This document shows positions 10,642 to 20,792 of a stretch of DNA of 31,513 bases, piece by piece (the stretch's first letter is position 1; every line of letters begins with the position of its first letter). The stretch lies in NCBI GenBank assembly GCA_033557685.1, contig JAWQRN010000317.1:1-31513 (forward strand), written 5' to 3'. Under the pieces are notes generated by a model. The model was not told the DNA's origin. It made no database searches and was given only the letters and a program-made list of their open reading frames with translations. The translations under genes and the position numbers were made by a program. The DNA is from Sperchopsis tessellata (taxonomy: Eukaryota > Arthropoda > Insecta > Coleoptera > Hydrophilidae).

Positions 10642-13600
10642 TTATTTGTCCTTAGTACTATGTAAACCTTCAATTGAAACGCTCAGCTGTTCTAGACGTT
10701 GAATCAGCTGACTCATAGTGTTCTGGGATTGCTTGAGAGCATCATCTGAAAGTGATGGATCGTTGGCAGCACCCAAGTCGAAGTGAAGTTTGGCTAATTT
10801 TTCCTGTTGTTCCCGGATGTTTGTCATCTGGTCCATGGTGCACCCACTTCCAAAAGCTCGCAGTTTCCCAGAATGAAAATCATCTAGAAGTCCCAGCAGG
10901 GCTCTTTCCATGTGTCGAACGTCAGGTACTTCGGATAAAAAACAATGGTGTCGAACATTTGTGCTATTTGGTGCTACTTAAGAAATGAAAATAAAGTGAA
11001 TAAAGAATAAATAATAAAACAGCAAAAATTAAATAATAAACAAATTTGGGTGTAAAAAACTTGGAAAATGGAAACATTAAAAAATCTATTTGTCTAAATA
11101 AAATAATTAGGCAAAAACACTATTCATCTAAGAAATAAGTAGACAGTAGAATCGTATGTCAGAGACCCATCTTACCATCAAGAGGTATCCGTACATGGCT
11201 ACTTTCCCAGTTTAAGAGTGCGTTCATTTTTTTATGATTTTTGTTTTCTTATTTTTTAAGACTGCAAATTAATGTAATAAAATATTGTTCAGTACACAAA
11301 GAAAGAATTCTGTGTTACAGAAGTAACAGTGAGTAGGAAATATGTATATAAAATGAAAAATATTTACAAATGGACAAAGTGCGAGTTGAAAAAGTAGTGC
11401 ATATGAAAAAGTGATTGGTAAACCTGATTATCGAATATTTATCTTATGGCTGACTCTTTATCATACCAATTTCAAGTACCTACTTAAAATGCTTTTTCAT
11501 AACAACAAATTTTAGTTGAAATTTGAAATGCCAAATTGATTAACAAATTGTACAGGACGGAGTGACTTTTCAAATTTGTTACTTACAATGTAAGTAAAAT
11601 ATTTTTGTATCCTGTAGTCGACATTGATATTTTTAATGCAGTGGCCGGCATTAAATCAAAGCGTACTATATATATATATAAATACGCTGTTTAATGAAAA
11701 AAATCTGGCACATCCTTTTTTATGAAATTTTGTAGGCTTATTATATATATAATTTACAATTTTATGATGTAGATATCCGGAATCTAGTAATTCCAGGTTT
11801 TCCGGAAATAACCCTAACTTTGGAATTTAAAACAAAACAACCAATTTTTTTAATATTTCTAACTGTGCACATAATTCTGTGTGCTATGACATCAAAAATA
11901 AGTATTTTGAAGACTTTCTTCTTCTCTCAAACTTTTTTATTTTGTAAAAAAAATTTATTATTATCTTCAGGTTTTCTATGGGAATACCCGTGTGTTGGCT
12001 TTTGTTTTTGCTGACGTTTCGTCCACCATTGCAGGGGACATTATCATGACATGTAGCTCTTAAAAGTGCTAATTATAGATTGCTATGTAGCTCTGAAAAG
12101 TGCTAGATGTAGGTGCCGACCAGCTCTAAATAGAGCTAATAATAGAGTAACATGTCCGCTAAATGACGGACGAAACGTCGGCAAAAACAAACGCAAACAC
12201 ACGGTTACCTCCCGGAAAACCTGAAGATAATTACTGTGGCCGTGGATGTCTACACACAGAATTAAAATTTATTACTATTTGCAAAATTTTTTGTATTATC
12301 ATAATTCAGCGAAAAATCTTGTTATGTGTATTATGTATTGCATAAGGGGCCTCTGTGGCCATATTGTCAGTCTGAGTTCGATTCTCAAGCTCCGGCGACT
12401 TTTCTTAGGATAAAATCATAAGGGTTTGGAATCAACTCGTTAGATATTAAGAAATGAGTTTAGTTAAGAACAAATGTTCTAATTAATAACAATAATATGA
12501 TGTATGTATATTTCGAAATAGAGCTAAGCTAAAAGATTTCATATCAAGGAAAAAAAAATTCAATAAAAGAAAAAGTATTGTATAACAAGCAATATACTAC
12601 TAAAAAAACGCTTTTATCAAAGCAATTTGAACTATAGGCCAAAGTATAGTGCCCTTAAGTTGAGACATCAATGAGCTTGCAGATATTGATGAGAGTCAGG
12701 GCAGTATTCTTGGTCCTATAATGTTCTTGGTTTATATGAAAAACCTTTCGAAGAGCCGGACTGCCGAAACCATGATTTTCCCAGATTCTTAAAAGTAAAA
12801 TAATGTTGATATTTGCCATAATATGTTTGATAGCTAGCTTTACCGTTACCAGGGTTGAGATTAAATGACTAAAAGTGGTATGCCAGTATTGAGTTTGAAA
12901 ACAGTTGTACTATTACCTATTATAGTACTAAATTCTAAGGTAACAGAGTGGATTTCAGGCTAATATGAATAAGCCCGTAGATTTGTGGAATATACTGTAT
13001 GGCAGATTATCAGTATTTGTTGAGTATTATCGTAATTTGCATACGCAATCAACTGAAGTAAAGTTAATTAATTTTATTTGTTTGCTTTTGTAATTAATAT
13101 GGCGCTCCAAGCCCTTGATGGAAATTAGCCTGCTCCACAAATGCCATCCACCTTCCTCTATCAAACACCAATCGTCTCCAGATCGTTATTTCCATAGTTG
13201 TTAGGTCGGTACCCCTGACTCTACCTTCAGCAGGCTTCAAATCTGCCATTGTCTTGATACCATATTCCTTTGACGACCTTAGCCTCAGAGCCTTCATCTG
13301 TCGCACAATATCCTCACAGTCAATCAACCGGTCGATTTCATGGTTCATGCAGATTCTACACATACCATCATCTACCTTCACAGGCCCAAATATTTTCCGC
13401 AGGATACTTCTCTGGCACACTCTTAGGGATGTTTGATTGGTCTTTGTTATTGTCCATGTTTCGGAGCCGTTCGTTATTATCAGTCATATGAATGTGCGAT
13501 ATATCTTCAGCTTTAATTTTGTTGTAAGGAGTCTACTATTCTCGTGGCAATGTCATTGCAAACCCTATTATCACTCATGAGTCTGGACCCCAGGTAACGG

Positions 13601-16600
13601 AATACCAAGACTCAACCAAACCTGCCACCGTTAACCTCCAGTCTCTCTGCATCCCGTGCTGCATTCCTGTCACTTTTCATATATTTTGTCTTAGTTTCAT
13701 TTATGACGAGCCCAACTTCATTTGAGCTAAGTTCTAAACTGGCGATCGTTTCTTTTAAGGTACCTAGGTGGCAATGACTATGTCATCTGCATATGCGCCG
13801 ATCTGCTTCATCCTCTTATTTATGTTGCCCGATAAGTTCTGTCTCCTCATAACAGACTCCAGTAAAAAGTTGCCTAATAGCTGATTGAATCTTGAATTCG
13901 TCTGGTAGTTACGATGATATAGCTACTTGGGCACTGATTTCAGTTAGAGTTAGTTCAACCAATCTGGTTAGCTTGTAGGGGACTCTTAATACCTTTTTTG
14001 TATATGGGTAAGATGAATCCCTTCCTGTTAAGTATTATCGTAATTTTCATACTTATGTATTAAGTAAAAATAATTAATTTTATTTCTTTGCTTTTGTAAT
14101 TAATATTTTTGATTCTATGTGAATTAGGACTGTTGTACAGGGTATCCCATTTTCAATGGTATTAAATGGTAAACTCTGTTAACAAATACGAGGAAATCTA
14201 TCTGCTGCCTCGTTACATTATTTGAGAAAATTAATATAGTCAAATAGAAATTTAATATCTATTACCATTTCCCATTTTTAGCTTTTTTACAAATGTTCGT
14301 GTCCCTCTGTTGATTTTATATATATTTAAAAAAGGTTTCAGTTCAAAATATAAAATTTACAATATTATTTAAGGTATGACTTGGACTAAATTGGATCCCA
14401 AAGTAGATGTACATTTACTTTTAACTCTATTATTAATGGAGTTAACCATTTAATACCATCTAAAATGGGACACCCTCTACTCAAACACTAGTTATACTTT
14501 TCAGGTATTCCAGGAGATAACCGTACTGAACTAGGTATGTGGTTAGCTCTACTGAAGATTTTATCAGACTAAATTCAACCTATTGTCTTTCCATATTGCA
14601 AACTGTAAAGAGGATATGGCTTCTTTGAGGAAGTGGAAAATCTTTCGTAACTATGTGGACAATAATGTTGTTTTGACTTGTCACTTCGTTGTAAATTAAA
14701 CTGCTTACAATTTTTGAAATATCCCGACCAATCACATTACATTTTATCACGTTAGGAAAATTGTACGAATGCTCTTCTTACCATTTTTACATAACGATAA
14801 TTTTATCATTTTTTACATAAATTTAGTAAAATTTGGTAGTTTTCGTTTCGGTTTTCTTCAGACTTGTATTTAGGCACCGTTGCAGGTCATAATTTTATAT
14901 GTTTTAATTACCTGTGTAAGGTTTTTATTAATTTTCAATTTAAGTATACCTGAATTACGGTCAGGTTCTAAAGCTAATGTTTATTAAAAATTTTACTAGA
15001 AAACATGAAGCTTTCTTAAAAATGTTATTCAGTATATGACTACGTTTATCCTAATTCGTTTCAAGCAGTTCTGAAAGAAGCCACTGTAAAAGGTGTGCAA
15101 AATTAAATATTTGGTGTCAACTTTGTGTCGCATCAATATTAGTGATATCTCAAAGTTGTTCGTGAAGACCGTTTTATTTTGAAATTATATAAACATTCAC
15201 AACTAGAAAAAACTACGACTTTATAAAATTATATTTACTTACATCAAATTCATGTGAATTCAGAACTTAACATTAATGTACCTGATTTAATAAACTCCAT
15301 CCTTTGGTACCGGAATCATATGATGTTTTGAAGTTAAACCTGATTTCAAGCCAATTGAAAGTGTCTGGATAAACACAGCCTATGTATTGTATTGTAAAAG
15401 CTGACTAGAGACCTTTACAATTTCATGCTGCTGTTTCCTATTAATGGTTAGTCGACGATACGTAATCAAAGAAAGATACAAACTTATTCCAAATTTTTGG
15501 TATAGTGTCTGATGAAATTTGAAGCTTTTCATTATTTTGATATTACCAATTAAGAACACATCTGATGCAAATTTAGCTGTAATCATGGAATATGATCCGG
15601 CTTGAAGGGCCGTGTTTTGACTTGTCACTTCGCTGTAAATTAAACTGCTTGTAAAACTTATTTAATAGAACTTGAATAACGGAGAGTGTTGCTCTTGTGG
15701 TAGCTCATAAAAGAAGGGACGAGCTTGGCACTACGTTTTTGCTCTTTTCATTCATCCCTTCTTCGTGAGGTTAGTTGGACCACCAAAAAAAAGTTTCATA
15801 AATAAAACATATAATGTACATTAAACATGTAGTTTAAATACACTTTTTTCTTAGCACTTCCTGAATTATCTATGTACATATGTATATTCTTGGTCGTTAA
15901 AGGAAGGTATGCATGCGAAAGAATTTTCAGAAACATTTAATAAAACGTGAATTTGTTGCTTCCTTTGCCTCACATGAATGTAGTATTTTCATATTTGATT
16001 AAACAAATCTCGAGCAAACCCTCTTAATCTTAGGCGAAAATAGTTAATCCATGTAGAGTTAATATTTAATTTACGTAATGATTATTCAATTACATTGCGA
16101 TACCTCTAATAATATGCTTGCACACGATATTCAAGCATTTTTACAAGAAATCAAATATGTATTCTCAGCTAGTTACTAACAAAGCAGTGCTAATGACGTC
16201 TTAATGACAGAAACACAGTGCCAATTGCAATTTTGGCTTGTTCCCAAATTTTGATTTCTATATTTAATATATTGGCTTGGACTGTTTGCTCTAGATTTGA
16301 TTTAATCAAATATCAAAATAATACATTTAATAGAATTGATGTTTCCTCAAACGTAACAATTAGAAGTTTGAAAAGCTGCAGGAGTGGATGGCATAATAAG
16401 TGAAATATTTAAGGGTGGAGGAAAACTAGTTTAAGAGTGGTTTACATATGTCATTTAATGCTTGCTTAGATAGTTTAATTGTTTCAGCTGATTGGAAGAA
16501 TACTGTTGTGAGTACGTTGTGTAAAGGAAAGAAGGAAAGTTTGAAAGTATTTTAGAGTGATAAATATTTCAGGAACAGTGTTTGGGAAAGCATTACAAAC

Positions 16601-18262
16601 GAGAAGGTTTGGGATGTACTGTGTGGTTTTAAGCCTAGCAGAAGATGTATAGAACAAATTTTTACTTTGCAACAAGAAATAGAAAAATATAAGGAATTAA
16701 GTTTGTTATACTGTGTGTATAATGATCTAGAGAAAGTGTGTGATTATGTGAATAGGAGAACAGTAAAAGCAATTCAAGTTATTTATCCGGGAAGTATGTA
16801 TTAGAGTAAATAAAAATATGAGTGAAAGGTTCAACAAGAATATGTCATCTTCCCGTGAGCATTTATAATTTTGATTTATTAATGAGACTTGTAAGAAAGG
16901 GAGGATGTAACAGTTGTTGGTAGAAAAGTGAATATTTTAATATATGCTGATGATGCAGTGTTAGTAAGTGAAAATTCTGATGAATTACAGTCGATGTTTG
17001 ATGGGTTGTCTTAAATGTGGTTAAAACGGAAGTTTTGGTGTTTGATGGAGAGAATTGAATGTGCAATTAGAGTAAAAGGTAGAATACTTGAGAAATAGAA
17101 CAAGTTTTAATACCTGGGAGCACATTACCAAGAGATAGAAGAATTGGGTTGCAGGCGGAGAAACAGGTGAATGCAGGTCAGAAAAAATTAAGGACTTATG
17201 AAAAAGGCTAAATTTGCAATCTATTATAGGGTTCTGGTTCCTACACTTATGTATAGTAATGAAACATGGTACATCAGCAACTACAGACGAAGATAAATGC
17301 AGTGTGTAAGGACTACATGGAGGAATACATGGATGTTGAATAATTTTGCATTGAAGGATAGTGATGAAGTGTATGGAATAGGGTGTTTTTCGTTGGAATG
17401 GGCATTATAAAAAAATAAATAAGCGGAATTACAAAACACATATATATATATATAAGTGCGGGGGATGGGAGATGTGCAGTTAGGATAAATGGTAATAGTG
17501 AAATTCTGAAGAATATAAAAATAAGAGGTAGAACAAATAAGGTTGTATGGAGTTACTAGAGGCTAAAGAAGTTTGTCAGGATAGGGAGGAATGGAGAAGG
17601 CTTATTGCTAAAAGTGCCCACACCGAAAAGGATTAGCAAGTGCATGTAATTATAGTTGTTCCATTTCCATTGAAAAAACTTGCCAGCCTCGAACATAGGA
17701 AAGAACCAAGTACGGAATAGGAGTATTTCTAATAGGTAACCTTACTTAACTCCTGCTGGTTAAAAGACTGTCCTTGAAATTGTCCTTTGCAGCAGGAGAC
17801 AAAACATGATTATTTTTCATAGCCTTCCACAAAGTAAAAATGTGGAAGAATACAAAATTCCAAATACATTGCCTTACCTTTATGTACGTTCCGGGGCCGT
17901 ACAGTGCTGGTAACAGTCTTATTAACTTCTTTATGGGGCCGTTTTTCATTAATATACAGCAATCTTGAGCCAGAATTCAAACCTGCAACAGCATTTCCAC
18001 GACTTCTTGACACTGAACTGTGGCTTGTATTACCCGACGACGATATCTATAAAATCATTAAGAAACCATTAATATTAAAAAAAACTCGATAAACATATTC
18101 ACAACAGAAAAACAAGATGCATACCTTTGTACTCCTCACAGGAGAAACGACTTTCTCTTCTGATATTCTAGCATCATCTTGCAGTACACTATCATCGTTT
18201 TCACCATCAGCATCACTTGATACCAACTGCTGAAGCTCTGAAGATTCACCTCTAGACTCCAT
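10642..18262 (-). CDS. CCDC28: Coiled-coil domain protein of the CCDC28A/B family, complete
   Basis: Three exons on the minus strand, 18262-18125, 18046-17878 and 10973-10642, join in phase (GT-AG) to give 212 codons plus stop. The conserved part lies almost wholly in the last exon: HHCFLSEVPDVRHMERALL, LLDDFHSGKLRAFG, then MTNIREQQEKLAKLHFDLG and a final helix with LIQRLEQLSVSIEGLH. These align along their length with the vertebrate CCDC28A/B core (HSFLTEV, LLNDFHSG, REMQEKLARLHFSL). The N-terminal half is Ser/Asp/Glu-rich then basic, and probably disordered. Vertebrate CCDC28B modifies Bardet-Biedl phenotypes and binds the mTORC2 subunit SIN1; the role here is inferred only by family. Intron 2 is about 6.9 kb and filled with repeats. 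The last exon by itself opens with a plausible but internal Met (10911); the splice phase (G + CA) shows that Met is not the start. Confidence 0.9.
10974..11939. other. Left part of CCDC28 intron 2, AT-rich, no gene
   Basis: Nearly 1 kb without coding signal. It contains short (AT)n tracts near 11668-11683 and 11740-11752. No transposon motif recognised. Confidence 0.5.
11940..12115 (-). repeat. Penelope-type terminal repeat fragment (copy B)
   Basis: Reverse-complement copy of the family seen at 1478-1650 and 12120-12290. Reading plus, it runs CTTCAGGTTTTCTATGGGA, then GACGTTTCGTCCACCATTGC, ATTATCATGACATGTAGCTC and CTAGATGTAGG. It faces copy C a few bases away, forming an inverted pair. Confidence 0.65.
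12120..12290 (+). repeat. Penelope-type terminal repeat fragment (copy C)
   Basis: Same family as copies A and B, with ATGACGGACGAAACGTCGGC, GGAAAACCTGAAGATAA and TTACTGTGGCCGTGGATGTC. Together with copy B it makes an inverted repeat of about 170-bp arms centred near 12117. A 60-codon frame over it aligns with the frame over copy A, so those frames come from the shared repeat rather than a gene. Confidence 0.65.
12343..12490 (+). repeat. Degenerate tRNA-derived SINE
   Basis: GGGGCCTCTGTGGCC near 12347 recalls a SINE head with a damaged A box. Downstream, GAGTTCGATTCTC (about 12375-12387) is a good pol III B box, and CTCCGGCGACTTTTCTTAGG follows, as in tRNA-related SINE bodies. The spacing between the boxes is short, so part of the tRNA-like head appears deleted. 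Boundaries are approximate. Confidence 0.5.
12655..12790 (+). mobile_element. LINE RT scrap (QGSILGP block)
   Basis: The plus strand encodes ESQGSILGPIMFLVYMKNLS, matching the PQGSILGPLLFLIYINDL block of Jockey-like RTs, then degenerates. Only about 40 codons are recognisable. Confidence 0.65.
13023..13100. repeat. Left copy of about 78-bp direct repeat flanking a LINE
   Basis: It begins AGTATTATCGTAATTT and ends TTTGCTTTTGTAATTAATAT. A diverged same-orientation copy lies at 14031-14106, on the other side of the LINE fragment. Confidence 0.8.
13101..14030 (-). mobile_element. RTE-like LINE fragment, RT palm to C-terminus
   Basis: On the minus strand, AYADDIVIA has an intact YADD (13793-13782). 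It is followed by scrambled linker, NGSETWTITK, CQRSILRKIFGPVKVDDGM, NHEIDRLIDCEDIVR and a C-terminal WRRLVFDRGRWMAFVEQA. This is the end region of an RTE-like LINE, related to but distinct from the one at 9030-10145. There are several stops and frameshifts, including immediately after the YADD. It sits within CCDC28 intron 2, in the same orientation as the host gene, and is bounded on both sides by a 76-78-bp direct repeat. Confidence 0.85.
14031..14106. repeat. Right copy of about 76-bp direct repeat flanking a LINE
   Basis: Diverged partner of 13023-13100, with the same start (AGTATTATCGTAATTT) and end (TTTGCTTTTGTAATTAATAT). Differences and a small indel are concentrated in the middle. 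Confidence 0.8.
14138..14477. mobile_element. Tc1/mariner-type MITE with TA target duplication
   Basis: The element opens CAGGGTATCCCATTTT and closes with the complement of GAGGGTGTCCCATTTT. The inverted repeats extend about 40 bp, with ATGGTATTAAATGG common to both. A TA dinucleotide flanks each end (14136-14137 and 14478-14479), the duplication expected of Tc1/mariner transposases. The 340-bp interior has no coding capacity, so it is a non-autonomous element. Confidence 0.85.
14668..14712. repeat. About 42-bp direct repeat, left copy
   Basis: TTTTGACTTGTCACTTCG, then TGTAAATTAAACTGCTT; repeated with one or two changes at 15612-15654 in the same orientation. The roughly 900 bp between the copies has no recognised coding content. 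Confidence 0.7.
15612..15654. repeat. About 42-bp direct repeat, right copy
   Basis: Partner of 14668-14712, nearly identical (CGCTG for CGTTG inside the unit). Unique-looking AT-rich sequence separates them. Confidence 0.7.
15947..16324. mobile_element. Foldback/MITE-like element, single copy
   Basis: It begins with a terminal motif (GAATTTGTTGCTTCC, then CACATGAATGTA) and ends with GATTTGATTTAATCAAATAT and AATAATAC. The ends are inverted copies, and each contains a palindrome of the form GATATTTGATT-AATCAAATATC. The interior has AGTGCTAATGACGTCTTAAT and GCGATACCTCT, both also found in the paired copies at 25486-26362. No coding capacity. Confidence 0.75.
16380..17680 (+). mobile_element. 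LINE remnant with YADD, heavily mutated
   Basis: Plus-strand pieces give AAGVDGIISEIFK, then LIYADDAVLVSE (YADD intact at 16943-16954), KTEVLVFDGEN, YLGAH, a LVPTLMYSNETWY block and LKDSDEVYGIG. This order (GVDGI, YADDAVL, PTLMYGSE) fits a non-LTR retrotransposon family common in insects. Numerous stops and shifts show it is long dead. The 3' side contains an (AT)n tract near 17441-17454. It lies antisense in CCDC28 intron 2. Confidence 0.8.
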
Positions 18263-18800
18263 ATTTAATGTTTAGTATTTTCTATCTAAGAGATAGATTT
18301 CCAAAGCAAAATTTCTTCGATGCTATGGACTGTGTATATGTAGGTGTTGATTCATCGATATACCTCGCTTGGATAATCTTGCAAACGCGATTCAGAAATG
18401 AAATATCTGGAAAAGAATTAATTGTAAGTTGTATATATACACAAGATTTTTTGAAAACTTACCAATCTATAAATATAAATAATTCGTTGGTTGATTTTTA
18501 TATCATACATATTGTGGATGTACTTTGGCAAGAAGTTATTGTTTATGATCCTAGTAGCTAAATTTCCATTTATGATTGAATTACATTGAACTTTGACTAG
18601 GCTCTAGCCTTCACATACCGTAAAAATAATAATACAAATGTCATTCAGATGACATTTATACAGTACCCTGATAAGTAGGCAACCCATAAATATTTAAATT
18701 TTTTTCATCAAAACGAAAATTATAGTAGTAGGTGAAATACAATTTTCTTGTAATCCATAGAACTAATCGTATATAAACGTTATAGTGAAAATATTGATTG
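18263..18800. other. CCDC28 upstream region
   Basis: Immediately upstream of the CCDC28 start codon, so it should hold the promoter. A perfect 9-bp-stem hairpin, AAATGTCAT then TCAG then ATGACATTT, lies at 18636-18657. A 97-codon plus-strand frame (18268-18561) overlaps the presumed promoter and has no recognisable features; I do not call it a gene. Confidence 0.4.
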
Positions 18801-18802
18801 AA

Positions 18803-19066
18803 AAACCTTGTTCGACGTGTAACATTATTGCGCATTTAAGTAACAAATGTCTATTTGAGACAGCACTAGAGCTATCTACTTTCAGTTTTGTAACTTAATC
18901 GATTGGTTAATAATGCAGGCGCCTTTCATTTTAAACCTGCAAAAGATCACAGAGGTCACTATCGCTCCACTAAACAGTGCATTTTATCAAAATTGGCACG
19001 AAATAAACAATTTTGCACTAAACGGGCTTATAGGCGCTAATCAGCATTACACTTCGAACAAGGTTT
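18803..19066. mobile_element. Putative MITE with about 20-bp inverted ends
   Basis: AAACCTTGTTCGACGTGTAA (18803-18822) is matched by the reverse complement of 19047-19066 with one difference. A further AATCGTATA / TATACGATT pair lies outside (near 18768 and 19068), offset on the left by about 27 bp. The interior has no coding potential. The element type is inferred from structure alone. Confidence 0.55.
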
Positions 19067-19079
19067 TATACGATTAAGT

Positions 19080-20045
19080 TTGTGAATGATAAGTAGCTTT
19101 AATAAAAAAATCTGATGTATTTTAAATTTGGCGCATATAAACACTAATAAAAGTAAATACACGTAAAAAGTAAAAATATATAATTGTTTGTTTCGTTTAT
19201 TTCTTCTAGTTATCTATAGATGGCGGCAGGTACCAAATATTGTACATCTTCTGCACCTTAATTTTCGTTGTGTACGAGGATTTAAAATCAATTTTCCAAG
19301 ATCATACTTCACAGGATCATTTCTGTAGTATATCTTCACATACTCTCTACTCAAATGTGGAGTTGTCGCAACCGTGATGATGAGTCATAGTGTTGTGTCC
19401 TGAGCGTGAGGCTTCTCAGTTCGATTTATAGAAAATCGATCAGGGTATCGATGATCGTTCACCCGTTGCTTGCAATGGGTTGCGGATGCAACACAGACTG
19501 AGCGGTCGCATTTAAATTATAAAGATTACAAGTCAATAAACTCTGTGCATGAACTAGTTCTTTACGTGTTTTGTATACGTCGTCTAGGTTTAAATGAAAC
19601 TTAGATTTGTCGCAGTTAAATTTCATGACTGATCAGCTTGATAATTTATTAACATACAATATATGATAAATTAGCCGATTGATTAATTTTTAAATTTGAT
19701 CCTGTGAAAGAAATTCTATTACGTAATTGTATTAATAAGTATTGGAAATTGCAAATACTTTAAGCATAAGCACTTTGCACTTTTTTATAACTTTTAATTT
19801 TTTGATTTTATTGTATTGTTTTACTTATGTGGTTGCAGAAGAAATATTTTTTGGTAATTTTATACACAACTAGCTTTTATAATACGATATTCAGTGCAAT
19901 CTTCATATGTTTTCTATTTCTTCCAACAAACTGCAAATTTTTAAGGTTATGCGGATTTTTATGTTTAATCTTACGAGATTTTGGAATTGATTTTATGAAT
20001 CTCATGAGATAGAGTTGGGATAAATGTAGTCCAGCTACATGAATG
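19080..20045. other. Intergenic AT-rich stretch, no gene recognised
   Basis: About 960 bp with only short frames. A slightly GC-richer patch (19370-19510) contains ATCGAT-type short palindromes but no known motif. Confidence 0.45.
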
Positions 20046-20049
20046 TAAC

Positions 20050-20785
20050 CTAACCTAGCTCAACTATTCATATGAACGCAAAAAATCAGTTGAGACTATA
20101 TAAACCGCGTCCTGAAACAAGCCAGATACAGAGCAAACCTCCTCCACTGTGTTAAAGGCATGATCAGAGGCTGCCCTATACGTACCTTTCTTCACATATA
20201 CAAAACATTCATCCGACCTATCTTTGGCAACCGCAGTTTTATCTTCATGTTGCTCGCTTCCAACACACTCAAGTCCTCTATGTTAACCACCGAACGTCGA
20301 ATACTTCGCAGCGCTCTACATCTTGGCAGGTTCCACCCTTGTGACAAAGTATGCCACTTGGCTAATATACCCCCCTGGAACAATAGAATCAAAACTCAAT
20401 TTGGTCAGTTTGGCAGCAAACTGGTAGATACTCTTGACAACACAGAACTCACACCTCCTATAAACACCAGGAAAGCGCACAAGAAACGCTTCTTCCCGCT
20501 GATCCTGGTACTATCCTGTATCTAGGACTGCCCTGAAATGGTAAACAACCTACTGGACAGAGTATCGCTAGCATTTAGGGCACGTACCTAGTGCCTACCA
20601 CATTCACCATCACATAATCAACAATCTACAGACGAATAAAAGAATGGGATACACCAAACCAAACAATAATACAACACCTAACGATGCCTACCAACACCTG
20701 CAAACTACGTAACTAGCACGAGTCACATCACAACAAATACACAAAGGCTGAAAAGCCAAGAAGTAGAGGAACATGCTGATTTGAT
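20050..20785 (+). mobile_element. LINE C-terminal fragment
   Basis: The plus strand encodes NRVLKQARYRANLLHCVKG, then RTFLHIYKTFIRPIFGNRSF, TERRILRSALHLGRFHP, VCHLANIPPWNNRIKT and ELTPPINTRK. This matches the post-RT region of an insect Jockey-like LINE family (HIYKTFIRPI then TERRILRS). It has one long frame then a stop near 20523. The 3' end has a short GATTGATTGAA repeat at 20780-20792, consistent with a LINE tail. It is tail-to-tail with the next element. Confidence 0.8.
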
Positions 20786-20792
20786 TGATTGA

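Noticed and set aside
13094..13420. 108-codon minus-strand frame as a host gene
   Set aside because: It is the C-terminus of an RTE-like LINE (LRKIFGPVKV block) with the RT palm and its YADD upstream on the same strand.
18268..18561. 97-codon plus-strand frame next to the CCDC28 start
   Set aside because: Overlaps the presumed promoter, shows no known domain and is compatible with chance in AT-rich DNA.
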